A DNA stretch of 64,000 bases, from assembly GCF_017163935.1 (NCBI RefSeq), contig NZ_JABVZR010000001.1, positions 1,054,001 to 1,118,000 of the forward strand, in the 5' to 3' direction. Within the stretch, counting starts at the first letter, position 1; every line of letters begins with the position of its first letter. Positions 43,920-52,375 of this stretch are shown piece after piece. Both the position numbers and the translations under genes were made by a program. Below the pieces are notes generated by a model that was given only the letters and a program-made list of their open reading frames with translations, searched no databases and was not told where the DNA came from. This DNA comes from Novosphingobium terrae (GTDB lineage: Bacteria; Pseudomonadota; Alphaproteobacteria; Sphingomonadales; Sphingomonadaceae).

Positions 43920-44165
43920 ATGCACAGCAAGCAGCATTCCAGAAACCATCATCGACAGGGCCCAGCGGTGAAGGCTGCCGCGCGCCAGCACCAGCTCCGG
44001 GTCGATTATGCTCTGGTGGCGCTGCTGGCTGCGCTGGGGGGCGGCTATATCTATCGCGCGGTCTGGCAAGCCGCCGGGGATGGCGTGCTGGCTCTGCTGG
44101 CGCCGCTGGTGGTGTTCCTCGTCGTGGCCTCGTTCTTTTCCGATGGCGGTCACGCCCGGCGCTGA
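43920..44165 (+). CDS. Hypothetical small membrane protein, 81 residues
   Basis: Two adjacent transmembrane helices fill residues about 30-73 (YALVALLAALGGGYIYRAVW, GVLALLAPLVVFLVVASFF) behind a His/Arg-rich N-terminus (MHSKQHSRNHHRQG). GGAG lies upstream in a predicted hairpin. Length and topology are plausible for a small regulator of a membrane complex, but no family is known to me. It is divergent from the chemoreceptor. Confidence 0.65.
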   Translation: MHSKQHSRNHHRQGPAVKAAARQHQLRVDYALVALLAALGGGYIYRAVWQAAGDGVLALLAPLVVFLVVASFFSDGGHARR

Positions 44166-44312
44166 GCTGCGCCGATCCTGCCCAACCCCCGGGCCGGACA
44201 TGGTGCGCCATAGGGTCCCGGCTTGAAGGGCCTGTTTCTTTTCGCTTAATCAGCGGCCTCCCATGCTTTATCAGCCATGCCTCGCGTGGAGGCAGAGGGA
44301 AGGGAAGCCGGT

Positions 44313-44930
44313 TTGAAGGGAAGGATGCTGAGCCTGCTGGCTCTGGCCGTGCTGACGGGCTGCGCCGGCGATCAGGGCGCTTCCCCGGCCTTTTCAGGGC
44401 CGGCCCAGATCAAACCGCTGGGCCCGCCGCAACTGGGGCAAGGGCGCCATCTCTATCAGTTCGAACTGCGCGACTGGCATGGCAAGCCTCAGCCCGACCA
44501 GCCCTTTGCGCTCAGCATCCAGAATGTGAAGGGGCGCAATCTGCCTTTCGTGGCGGACCGCAAGAAGGTCTATCAGGGCGTCACCGATGCTCAGGGTCGC
44601 ACGCCGGTGATCGCTCTGCCCTTCCGCATCAAGCCGGGCGACTGGCGCCTGCGCGAAAGATTCGGCTCGGGCCCTTATGGCGAGGATTTCCGGCTGACCG
44701 GCCCTTCGGGCAAGCACCCTTTGCCGGGTCTCGATTATACGCTGGTCGCCTGCGGGAAGGTGCCCCGTCATTATGAGGGCACCTCCAACGCTCAGGGCTT
44801 CACCGCCTATATTGCCAGCGAGGAGCCTGAACATCTCACCCTCTATTATCGCGGGATGGGGGATGATGACCCGGAGACGCTGATGAAGGAGGCCTGCCCG
44901 GCCTCCTCCGAAACCTCCGCCAAACCCTGA
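44313..44930 (+). CDS. Hypothetical lipoprotein
   Basis: Protein of about 205 residues. The N-terminus MKGRMLSLLALAVLTGCAGD is a lipoprotein signal with lipobox LTGC, so it is probably outer-membrane anchored. TTG 44313 has a strong AGGGAAGGGAAG upstream and gives a positively charged leader; ATG 44325 is an alternative start. The body has repeated beta-strand character (YQFELRDWHGKPQPDQPFAL), suggesting one or two immunoglobulin-like folds. It is followed closely by the convergent BASS transporter gene. Unknown function. Confidence 0.75.
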   Translation: MKGRMLSLLALAVLTGCAGDQGASPAFSGPAQIKPLGPPQLGQGRHLYQFELRDWHGKPQPDQPFALSIQNVKGRNLPFVADRKKVYQGVTDAQGRTPVIALPFRIKPGDWRLRERFGSGPYGEDFRLTGPSGKHPLPGLDYTLVACGKVPRHYEGTSNAQGFTAYIASEEPEHLTLYYRGMGDDDPETLMKEACPASSETSAKP

Positions 44931-44934
44931 GTCT

Positions 44935-45942
44935 TCAGGCGGCCACCGCCACGGCATCGATGGTCTGCTCATCGCGCGCGGCATAGCGGCGGGCCAGCGT
45001 GGCGCAGACGAACAGCTGGGCCTGATGGAACAGCATCAGCGGCAGCACGATCATGCCCACCGCATGGCCGGGGAAGAGGATGGTGGCCATGGGGATGCCG
45101 CCCGCCATGCTCTTCTTCGATCCGCAGAAGACAATGGCGATCTCATCGGCCACGGAGAAGCCCAGACGGCGGCTGGCAAACGTCGTGGCGGCGATCACCA
45201 GCGCCAGCACCAGCAAGGAGAGCACCAGCACCACCGCCAGATCCGCCACCGAGAGGCGCGACCACACGCCCGCCACCATGCCCGCACTGAAAGCGGCATA
45301 GACCACCAGCAGCACCGATCCGCGATCGACCACCGAGGTCAGCGTGCGGTGGCGCAGCAGCCAGTCGCCGATCAGCGGGCGGGCGGCCTGCCCGACCACG
45401 AAGGGCAGCAGGATCTGCACGCCGATATCCTCCAGCGCATGGGCCGAAAAGCCGACGCTGGAGCCGGGCAGCAGCAGCGAGACCAGCACGGGCGTGATCA
45501 CCACCCCCAGCAGGTTGGAGACCGAAGCGCTGCACAGGGCGGCGGGCACATTGCCCCGCGCGATGGAGGTAAAGGCGATGGAGCTTTGCACCGTGGAGGG
45601 CAGCAGGCAGAGATAGACAATGCCGACCAGAATATCATGCGGCAGGAAGGGCTTGAGCAAGGCCTGCAAGCCCAGCCCGATCACCGGAAAGAGGATGAAG
45701 GTGCTGGCAAAGGTCAGCCCCTGCAGCCGCCAATGGGCAAGGCCGCTCCATACCGCCTGAGGTGAAAGCCGCGCGCCATAGAGGAAGAAGAGCAGCGCCA
45801 CCGCCAGAGCCACCGCCGCATCGGCGATGGGTTTGCCCGCGCCCTGCGCCGGACACAGCGCGGCCAGCCCCACCGTGCCGATCAGCATCAGCAGATAGGG
45901 ATCGATGGGGGAGCGGTCGATCAGCGTGCGGAGGGTGGACAT
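44935..45942 (-). CDS. Bile acid:sodium symporter family (BASS) transporter
   Basis: Membrane protein of 335 residues with about ten transmembrane helices. It belongs to the putative sodium-dependent transporter group of BASS (YfeH-like), with GGIPMATILFPGHAVGMIVL near the C-terminus and the crossover segment LPSTVQSSIAFTSIARGN (residues about 118-135). ATG 45942 has GGGAG upstream. Substrates of bacterial members range from organic anions to pyruvate or pantoate-like compounds and cannot be read here. It is divergent from a LysR gene that likely regulates it. Confidence 0.88.
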   Translation of the reverse strand: MSTLRTLIDRSPIDPYLLMLIGTVGLAALCPAQGAGKPIADAAVALAVALLFFLYGARLSPQAVWSGLAHWRLQGLTFASTFILFPVIGLGLQALLKPFLPHDILVGIVYLCLLPSTVQSSIAFTSIARGNVPAALCSASVSNLLGVVITPVLVSLLLPGSSVGFSAHALEDIGVQILLPFVVGQAARPLIGDWLLRHRTLTSVVDRGSVLLVVYAAFSAGMVAGVWSRLSVADLAVVLVLSLLVLALVIAATTFASRRLGFSVADEIAIVFCGSKKSMAGGIPMATILFPGHAVGMIVLPLMLFHQAQLFVCATLARRYAARDEQTIDAVAVAA

Positions 45943-46022
45943 GGCGTAAACTCCCTGTTGTCTGCGGTTGGGGTTACGCCCGAGATTGGTGATGCACAAT
46001 TCAGGTGACCGTGGTAACAGTC

Positions 46023-46037
46023 ATCATGGTTCATGAT
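46023..46037. promoter_or_regulatory. Inverted repeat over the LysR start codon
   Basis: ATCATG (46023-46028) and CATGAT (46032-46037) around GTT. It overlaps ATG 46026 and would suit autoregulation of the LysR gene, but only this one copy is seen. Confidence 0.3.
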
Positions 46038-46904
46038 AACAACGCCGGGCTGATCGCCCCCGATCTGCTGCGCGCTCTGGTTGCTGTCGCTCAGGCTGGC
46101 AGCTTTTCCGGCGCGGCGCGGGCGCTGGGCTTGCGCCAGTCCACCATCAGCCAGCAGATCAAGCGGCTGGAGGAAGCGACAGGCCGCCGCCTGCTCGATC
46201 GCGATACGCACCGCGTGGCGATCACTGCCGAGGGCGAAGCGATGCTCGATCACGCCCGTCGCGTGCTGGATGCGCATGAGCGGATGGGGCGTTACCTCTC
46301 TGGCACGCGGCTGCGCGGGCGGTTGAGGATCGGCGCTTCGGAGGATTTCGTGCTCTCCGCGCTGCCCGATGTGCTGGCCGATTTCGTGCGCCGCTCGCCG
46401 GAGGTGACGCTGGAACTCACCGCAGGTTTGAGCGAAACGCTCTATGACCAGTTCGAGGCCGGGCTGCTCGATGTGCTGGTGGTCAAGCGCTGCCGGGGCG
46501 ATCAGCGCGGCACGCTGGCCTGGAGCGAGCCCATCGTCTGGCTGGGCCGCCCCGATTACCGCCCCTCTGCGGGCGAGCCTTTGCCGCTGCTGCTCTATCC
46601 CGCGCCCAGCGTCACCCGCGCCCGCGCGCTGGAGGTGCTGGAACGCCTCGGCCAGCCGTGGCGGATTGCGCTCACCAGCGCCAGCCTGACCGGGCTGACG
46701 GCGGCGGCGCGCGCAGGCATCGGCGTGTTGCCGCATTCGGCGCGGCTGATGCCGCCGGGGCTGGCTGTGGTGCAGGCGGGGCTGCCCGCGCTGCCCATGG
46801 TGGATTTCGTGGTGATCGGCCCGGGCGGGCGCCATGAACTGGCTGATGCGCTGACGGCCGCGATCCTGCAATGGGCGGCGTCAGGCCGGGCGCAGAGCCG
46901 GTAA
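46026..46904 (+). CDS. LysR family transcriptional regulator
   Basis: Regulator of 292 residues. HTH at residues 8-65 (GSFSGAARALGLRQSTISQQ, RRLLDRDTHRVAITAEGE). The effector region has LRGRLRIGASEDFVLSALPD and ARAGIGVLPHSARLMPPG. It is divergent from the BASS transporter (starts 84 bases apart), the usual regulator-target layout. ATG 46026 is chosen as the first codon before the HTH; an upstream in-frame ATG at 46005 is less likely because it extends into the intergenic space. Confidence 0.9.
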   Translation: MVHDNNAGLIAPDLLRALVAVAQAGSFSGAARALGLRQSTISQQIKRLEEATGRRLLDRDTHRVAITAEGEAMLDHARRVLDAHERMGRYLSGTRLRGRLRIGASEDFVLSALPDVLADFVRRSPEVTLELTAGLSETLYDQFEAGLLDVLVVKRCRGDQRGTLAWSEPIVWLGRPDYRPSAGEPLPLLLYPAPSVTRARALEVLERLGQPWRIALTSASLTGLTAAARAGIGVLPHSARLMPPGLAVVQAGLPALPMVDFVVIGPGGRHELADALTAAILQWAASGRAQSR

Positions 46905-46907
46905 GGC

Positions 46908-47612
46908 TTACGGCGTCGTATACTGTCCGCAGTCGGGCAGCGGGGCATCGGGGCGGTATTCGCCCGCGGCGGCATCGAAATGGAAGGCGCGGCGATAGGT
47001 GCAGGCCTTGTCCTCGCTCGTCACCAGATCGCGTTTGGTCAGCGGGGGCAGGGCAAGGGAATCCGCATCCCGGCTGACACCCCGCGGAAAGCTTGTGGAT
47101 CTGACGTTCAGCAGCAGATCGGGCAGATCACCGGCACGGGGCCCGACGGAAAGATCGCCCGTCAGCGCATAATCATCGTGGCAGGCGCCGGCGCGCTGTT
47201 TCATATCCTTCTCGCTGAAGCAGGCGCGGATCGAGATATCGCTGCGATAGGGCACCTCCAGCACGGCCCGAGGATCGGCGCCGGGGCGCAGCAGCATCAG
47301 GCGCTGCGCCTCCACATCGGCATTGCCGCCCGAATACATCTGATGCTGCTGCACGCCGATGCTGACCAGCAGAGCGCCGCCCTTCAGCCGCAGCAGCATG
47401 GGCAACGGCTCGAAGCTGTCGTCGTCCTGATCCTCGCTCCATGTGCCGAGCGGCTGGCCCTTGCTGGTGACGGCAAAGGCGCCCTCATCCGTGGCCGAGA
47501 CGCAGATCTCGCCATCCGCCGTGCAGAAGGGCGCATCCTTGCCCGCCTGCACCAGAGTCTCGAAACCGGACGGCAGGGCGGCCAGAGCGGCAAGGGCCAG
47601 CAGAAAACTCAT
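46908..47612 (-). CDS. Hypothetical exported protein
   Basis: Protein of 234 residues with a short signal peptide (MSFLLALAALAALPSG). The mature part has an even number of cysteines (about six) that could form disulfides in the periplasm, for example in APFCTADGEICV and ACFSEKDMKQRAGACHDDY. I do not recognise the family. It lies 24 bases after the DUF4153 gene on the same strand and is probably cotranscribed with it. Unknown function. Confidence 0.75.
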   Translation of the reverse strand: MSFLLALAALAALPSGFETLVQAGKDAPFCTADGEICVSATDEGAFAVTSKGQPLGTWSEDQDDDSFEPLPMLLRLKGGALLVSIGVQQHQMYSGGNADVEAQRLMLLRPGADPRAVLEVPYRSDISIRACFSEKDMKQRAGACHDDYALTGDLSVGPRAGDLPDLLLNVRSTSFPRGVSRDADSLALPPLTKRDLVTSEDKACTYRRAFHFDAAAGEYRPDAPLPDCGQYTTP

Positions 47613-47636
47613 CCTACCTCTCCCGACACGGCCTCT

Positions 47637-49370
47637 TCAAAAGACATCGCCCAGCGGAACATCATCGACATAGACCTGACGGCGCTTGACGTTGCGCACC
47701 TCCACCTTGCCCGTTTTAATCCCGCGCGCGATGCGTTCGTCCTCGGCCTTGTCATGGGACAGGGCATGGCGGTCCACGGCCCATATCTTGCCATCGAAGT
47801 GATAGAGGGTCGAGCCCAGAGCGGTGACGATCACGGCGTCATCGCTGTCCGGCTTGTGCATGACCACACAGTGGGCATCGGGACCGCAGGCGCTGTAATC
47901 GGCCAGCTGGTCGAAGAGGGCGGGTGGCAGCTGTGTGCCGCGTGGCAGCACGACAAGACGCGCCGGGTTCATCCGGGGGCGGGGCGGTTCCTTGTGAGGC
48001 GTCAGCTCATAGCGGCTCATCGGGCTCAGAGCATGGGCGGCGGCGGCGCGGATGGCGGGCGTTGCGCCCTGGCTGGCGAGGCGCCGGATCGCCTCCATGC
48101 CGCTCTGGCCGAAATCGAAGCGCAGGGCGCCCCAGTCGAAGTCGTCAGGCTTGAGGCGGCCATCCTCCAGCCGTGCGACCTGATCGCGTGTGGAGATGGC
48201 GGCGAAGTTCAGCAGCGGTGTGGCCAGCAGCAGCGAGGCCGCCGTCAGCGCAAAAGCCAGCCGCAGATTGGCCTGTCGCAGATGCGGGGCCGCCTCGCGC
48301 CGATAGCGCGCGATGGAGACCAGATAGGCCAGCCCATAGGCGCAGGCCATGCCGGTGAAGATCACCGCCCAGAGCCGGTCCGGCGTGATGCCATGTTGCT
48401 GGATGCGCAGGCCGGTCGAGAAAGCTGCGATCAGCGCCAGCGGCAGCATGGCAAGGCTCAGCACCCCGGCGGCGGCGCGCAGCAGGGGGCTGCGGGCTTC
48501 CCCGGCCTCTTCCTCGCCGATCACCGCATTGGTGAGGCAAAGCGCGCCGATGATGCAGCCCAGCAGGATCGGGCTGGTCGAGCGGGTGGCGTTCCACAGC
48601 GGGGCAAGGCCGGTGAAAGGGATCGCCAGCAGGAAGATCAGCAGGCCCAAAGCCAGCACCGGGGCCAGTACGGACAGCACCGTGGTCACCACGCGTTGCA
48701 GCAGGGTGAGCATGGCGGAGCGGTCGCGCAGCAGGGCGATGCCGGCGCCCAGCGCGGCGCCGGTCAGGGTGAAGGCCATCCATTCCTTGTCGAGCAGCTT
48801 CTCCAGCCCATCGATGCCGATCAGCTTGAAGAGCTGCCCCAGCAGCAGTGCCATCGCCCAGACCACGCCGACAAAGGCCCAGGCCGCCACGCCCAGCACA
48901 GCATCGGTCCAGGCATGGGGGTGCACCTCGCGATAGGAGAGGTGCCAGGCCAGCGGGCCTTGCTCTGGCTGCGCCCCGCGCCAGGCCTGAAACAGCGGCG
49001 TGGCCATGGCTACGGCCAGCGCCGCGCAGCCGATCCGCCATGGCTGGTCGGAGGCCTGAGAGGGCACATTCCAATAGACCGTCAGCCCGACCAGCGCGGC
49101 GCCGATCAGGGCGAAAGACAGGCTCCAGCGCAGGCGCGTGCGTTCGATCAGCAGCCCCAGCAGCGCGGCGGCGGTGGCCATGAAGGTTGCCGATGCCATG
49201 CGCAGATCGCGGTGATCAAGCTCGGGAAAATAGCGATCAGGCCGGGCGATCCAGTAGATCGAGAGGCCCGCGATGGCGCCAAGCAGTGTCAGGCCCCAGG
49301 CGCGCAATGGCCAGCCTTGCGGATCGTTTTCAGGCTGCGGGCCAGCCATGGGGGAGGGGCTGCTGGTCAT
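47637..49370 (-). CDS. DUF4153 family membrane protein
   Basis: Membrane protein of 577 residues. About 12 hydrophobic segments span residues 25-370, followed by a soluble C-terminal part (about 390-577). The arrangement is that of DUF4153 proteins, in which the membrane segment resembles parts of DUF4173 and lipopolysaccharide-associated proteins. The EEEAGEARSPLLRAAAGVLS loop is conserved in type. ATG 49370 has GGAAG upstream. The gene lies between two small exported-protein genes on the same strand; nothing in the window explains its role. Confidence 0.8.
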   Translation of the reverse strand: MTSSPSPMAGPQPENDPQGWPLRAWGLTLLGAIAGLSIYWIARPDRYFPELDHRDLRMASATFMATAAALLGLLIERTRLRWSLSFALIGAALVGLTVYWNVPSQASDQPWRIGCAALAVAMATPLFQAWRGAQPEQGPLAWHLSYREVHPHAWTDAVLGVAAWAFVGVVWAMALLLGQLFKLIGIDGLEKLLDKEWMAFTLTGAALGAGIALLRDRSAMLTLLQRVVTTVLSVLAPVLALGLLIFLLAIPFTGLAPLWNATRSTSPILLGCIIGALCLTNAVIGEEEAGEARSPLLRAAAGVLSLAMLPLALIAAFSTGLRIQQHGITPDRLWAVIFTGMACAYGLAYLVSIARYRREAAPHLRQANLRLAFALTAASLLLATPLLNFAAISTRDQVARLEDGRLKPDDFDWGALRFDFGQSGMEAIRRLASQGATPAIRAAAAHALSPMSRYELTPHKEPPRPRMNPARLVVLPRGTQLPPALFDQLADYSACGPDAHCVVMHKPDSDDAVIVTALGSTLYHFDGKIWAVDRHALSHDKAEDERIARGIKTGKVEVRNVKRRQVYVDDVPLGDVF

Positions 49371-49397
49371 TATGGCTTCCTTTCCGGCGCCGTCTGC

Positions 49398-49859
49398 TCA
49401 GGAGTAGAAGGGAATCCGGCTGAGCACATAGCCGCCACCTTTGGGAGAGAAGACCAGCTGTTCCTTGATGTCTGTCGCGTTCAGCAGATATTCGCCTTTC
49501 ATCAGCGGGCCGGGGGCCTCGCCGTCATCGCTGCCGGGGCGGAAGGCGCGGATCTTGCCAGTGCGGATCGCGGCGACCACGCCGGGGGTGAAAAGCTTGT
49601 CGAAATTGGCGATGAACTGCGCGCGGGTGGCGGCGCTGCGGTTGACTGGCCCTTCCGAGAAATCCTTGAAGGGCAATTTGACCATACCGGCCACCCTGGC
49701 GCGGTCATGGGCCAGCACGGCAGAACGGAAATCACTGAAGAACGCTTTGAAGTTCTGCTGCGAGGCAACGGGCGCGGCGGCAGCCTGCTGCGCGGGCAGG
49801 GTGAGCGACAGGGGCGCAGCGAGCGCAAGCAGCGTGGCGAAACGCATGGCGGGGTTCAT
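49398..49859 (-). CDS. Hypothetical exported protein, 153 residues
   Basis: A signal peptide is clear (MNPAMRFATLLALAAPLSLT, cleaved after AAAA). The mature part is small and soluble (FKAFFSDFRSAVLAHDRARV, GPLMKGEYLLNATDIKEQLV), reminiscent of periplasmic NTF2-like proteins. ATG 49859 follows AAGGAG; an open frame further upstream lacks such a site. It ends 27 bases before the DUF4153 gene and probably heads the three-gene unit. It is divergent from a TetR gene. Function unknown. Confidence 0.75.
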   Translation of the reverse strand: MNPAMRFATLLALAAPLSLTLPAQQAAAAPVASQQNFKAFFSDFRSAVLAHDRARVAGMVKLPFKDFSEGPVNRSAATRAQFIANFDKLFTPGVVAAIRTGKIRAFRPGSDDGEAPGPLMKGEYLLNATDIKEQLVFSPKGGGYVLSRIPFYS

Positions 49860-49961
49860 GCCATTCTCCTTCTGGTGACAGGTGGCAATCGGGGGGAGGC
49901 CTGCCTGTCGGGGTCGCATGGGCAGGCCCATGTCTGTTGTTGCCATGCCAGCGTATCGGGC

Positions 49962-49980
49962 AATTGATCGGCGATCAATT
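49962..49980. promoter_or_regulatory. TetR operator, 19-base palindrome AATTGATCG-n-CGATCAATT
   Basis: Perfect 9-base arms (49962-49970, 49972-49980) around one base, 38 bases before the TetR start and about 100 before the divergent gene. The size and the AT-rich outer arms fit a TetR-family operator. Confidence 0.7.
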
Positions 49981-50017
49981 AAAAATTCCACGCTGTACAT
50001 TTTTTGCGGAAACCACT

Positions 50018-50629
50018 ATGCCTGTGGCCATGGGCAGACGATCAGACCACAGCCGCAAAGAGCTGGAACAGATGCTCATTGTTGAGGGCCACAAGCATAT
50101 GGCCGATGTCGGCTTTGCCCGATTTTCGGCGCGGGAAGTGGCCAAGCGGATCGGCTATTCGATCGGCACGCTCTACAATGTGTTCGGCACCTATGATCAG
50201 CTGATCATCGCCATCAACACGCGCACCTTCGCGCTCTGGACCGACCATCTGCGCGATGCGCTGGAGCAGGGCGGGGATGACCGTATCCGCGCGCTGGTCG
50301 AGGGCTATTTCAGCTTTGCCCGGGCCAATCGCAACATCTGGATGGCGATCTATGATCACCACCTGCCGCCCGATGTCACCATTCCCGAGGAGCAGCATCT
50401 CCAGCGCGGCCAGTTGACCGAGATCGTGGTGCAGGAAATTCGCGCCGTGTTGCCCTCTGCCGAGCAGGAACAGGCGATGCGTCTGGCGCGCTCTCTGGTG
50501 GCGACGGTGCATGGGCATTGCATGTTCGACATCAACGGCTCCTTCGCCCTGATGGGCGAGAAGGAGCCGGAGGCGCTGGCCTTGGCCCGCGTGCGCGAAA
50601 GTCTGGCGGTGATACGGGCGGAAGGGTGA
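50018..50629 (+). CDS. TetR family transcriptional regulator
   Basis: Regulator of 203 residues. HTH at about residues 18-66 (FARFSAREVAKRIGYSIGTL, YNVFGTYDQLI), followed by a helical domain with a WHG-type TetR_C segment. The residues RANRNIWMAIYDHHLPPDV belong to that ligand domain. ATG 50018 is taken; ATG 50030 is also in frame. The palindrome at 49962-49980 is the likely autoregulatory site. The stop is 4 bases before the next gene, so the two are cotranscribed. It is divergent from the exported-protein/DUF4153 unit, which may be its target. Confidence 0.92.
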   Translation: MPVAMGRRSDHSRKELEQMLIVEGHKHMADVGFARFSAREVAKRIGYSIGTLYNVFGTYDQLIIAINTRTFALWTDHLRDALEQGGDDRIRALVEGYFSFARANRNIWMAIYDHHLPPDVTIPEEQHLQRGQLTEIVVQEIRAVLPSAEQEQAMRLARSLVATVHGHCMFDINGSFALMGEKEPEALALARVRESLAVIRAEG

Positions 50630-50633
50630 GGCT

Positions 50634-51527
50634 TTGATCGCGATAAAGCGTCTTTTGCCCATCGCCGTCATGGGGCTGATCAGTGCCTGCTCTGCGGGGC
50701 ATGGCGATCATGAGGCGGCCACAACGGCTTCGCAATCGGTCTCATCGGCGGTTCCGGAAAAGGCTGCGGCGGCTGAAGCATCGGGCTTTGTTTCGCAGAT
50801 CAAGGACATGTCTTTCAGCGCGGCCACAGCGCTGCCCAAGGCACCCGCCAGCGCGGCGAGTCAGGCGGATTGCGGCGGTTTTGCGCTGTCACCCCAATCC
50901 TCCGCAGCGCGAGCCTTGGCGGCGGCGGGCTGGGGCGTGACGGGTGAGGGGCGCATCGGCGCCTATCAGATCGTCAGCTTCGCAGGCGGTTTCGAGCCTG
51001 CCACCAGCGGCACATGCGAAGTGAGCAAGGGGCATCTGGCCGTCTATCAGGGCGGCAGGCTAGTGGCGCTCGCCGCTATGCGTGCCGGCGCTAAGGCGGA
51101 CATCGGTCATATCGCGGGTTTCGGCAAAGTCGGGCTGCGGATCTGGGATGGCGATGTCGTCCCCATGCCGCTGGCCGATCTGCGCCTCACGGACCAAGGC
51201 TTGGTCATCGGCACTCTGGCTGCGGAGGAACAGACCTGCGGCGGCGCGGTGCCCCGGATTGATCATCTGCCTGTCACAAGGGCCCGCGCGCGCCTGATCG
51301 CTGCGGGCTGGAGCCCGATTAACCACGGCGGCCCCGGTCACCGCAGCGACAGCCGCGAGGCCGATCTGGCGCGCAAGGGCGTGATCGAGGTGGAAAGCTG
51401 CTCGGGCACGGGGTTCGGCTTTTGCAGCTATGGCTACAAGCGGGGGGCTGCCGTGCTTTCGGTCACCACATTCGGCGATGGTGAGGATCCGATCGTCTCC
51501 GATGATGCTGTGAGATGCGGCCGCTAA
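50634..51527 (+). CDS. Hypothetical lipoprotein
   Basis: Protein of 297 residues with a lipoprotein signal (MIAIKRLLPIAVMGLISAC), lipobox ISAC. TTG 50634 is the likely start: GGTGAGG lies just upstream and the TetR stop is 4 bases away. The mature part has about five cysteines and two similar segments, perhaps a duplicated domain (LAAAGWGVTGEGRIGAYQIV; LIAAGWSPINHGGPGHRSDS, each with an A-A-G-W core). I know no family. It shares a transcript with the TetR gene. Confidence 0.75.
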   Translation: MIAIKRLLPIAVMGLISACSAGHGDHEAATTASQSVSSAVPEKAAAAEASGFVSQIKDMSFSAATALPKAPASAASQADCGGFALSPQSSAARALAAAGWGVTGEGRIGAYQIVSFAGGFEPATSGTCEVSKGHLAVYQGGRLVALAAMRAGAKADIGHIAGFGKVGLRIWDGDVVPMPLADLRLTDQGLVIGTLAAEEQTCGGAVPRIDHLPVTRARARLIAAGWSPINHGGPGHRSDSREADLARKGVIEVESCSGTGFGFCSYGYKRGAAVLSVTTFGDGEDPIVSDDAVRCGR

Positions 51528-51541
51528 GGCCGCCCGAACCT

Positions 51542-52375
51542 TTAGCCAGCCATCGCCAGAATGCGCCGGGCCTGGATCAGGTGAGGGCGGTCGATCATCT
51601 TGCCCTCCAGTTTCAGGGCGCCCGCGCCGGGGTTGGCCGCAAAGGCGTCGACCACGGCTTGAGCATGGCGGATCTCTGCCGCGCTGGGGGTGAAGCCCTG
51701 GTTGATGGTCTCGATCTGGGCGGGGTGAATGGCCATCATGCCGGTGAAGCCGTCGCGGCGCGCCCGGGCCACATAGGCGGTGAGGCCTTCGGGATCGCTG
51801 ATGCTCGGGAAGACCGTTTCGATGGGGGCTGTGTTGGCGGCATGAGCGCCGAACAGGGTGAGGCCGCGCACCATTTCGTAAGGCGCGGTGTAGCGGCCGT
51901 CGGTTTCGCGTGAGGTGGCGGCGCCGATGGCGGCGGGCAGATCCTCGGCGCCCCATGTCAGGCCGGCCAGATGCTGGCTGACCTTCTGATAACTGCCCAG
52001 TTGGAAGATGGCAGCGGGGGTTTCGGTGGCGATGGGCAGGATGGGAAGTTTTGCTGCGCCCAGCATGGTAACCAGCGCTTCGACGCTGACTGCGCCCTCG
52101 GCCTTGGGCAGCACCAGACCGTCCGGATGGAAGGGCAGGATCGCGGCCAGATCCTCGGCTGCCAGACCGCTGTCGAGCGGGTTGATCCGCACGAAGCTGG
52201 GGCAGATGCGGGGCCCGGCCAGCCATTGGGCGATATGCTCGCGCCCTTCCGCCTTCTTCTCCGGCGCGACGGAATCCTCAAGGTCGAGGATCAGCGCATC
52301 GGCGCCGCTGGCCGCCGCCTTGGCGAAACGTTCGGGCCGGTCGGCGGGGACGAAGAGCAGCGAGCGGAGTTTCAT
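51542..52375 (-). CDS. CitE-like HpcH/HpaI lyase, probable (R)-HMG-CoA lyase of leucine degradation
   Basis: CoA-thioester lyase of 277 residues (citrate-lyase beta/malyl-CoA lyase fold). Metal and CoA residues appear in RSLLFVPADRPERFAKA, LILDLEDSVAPEKK, FVRINPLDSG, IATETPAAIF and AIHPAQIETINQGFTPSA. It is the last gene of the leucine operon, overlapping the MaoC gene by 4 bases. In Mycobacterium tuberculosis Rv2498c, a protein of this family in the same gene set, was reported to cleave (R)-3-hydroxy-3-methylglutaryl-CoA and also citramalyl-CoA. That function is inferred here by family and context. A (S)-malyl-CoA or citramalyl-CoA lyase is the alternative. Confidence 0.85.
   Translation of the reverse strand: MKLRSLLFVPADRPERFAKAAASGADALILDLEDSVAPEKKAEGREHIAQWLAGPRICPSFVRINPLDSGLAAEDLAAILPFHPDGLVLPKAEGAVSVEALVTMLGAAKLPILPIATETPAAIFQLGSYQKVSQHLAGLTWGAEDLPAAIGAATSRETDGRYTAPYEMVRGLTLFGAHAANTAPIETVFPSISDPEGLTAYVARARRDGFTGMMAIHPAQIETINQGFTPSAAEIRHAQAVVDAFAANPGAGALKLEGKMIDRPHLIQARRILAMAG

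Noticed and set aside
46980..49967. A 995-codon open frame on the plus strand
   Set aside because: It runs opposite the DUF4153 and neighbouring genes. High GC at third positions removes stops in that frame, and the translation is a shadow rich in Gly, Arg and Gln with no domain.
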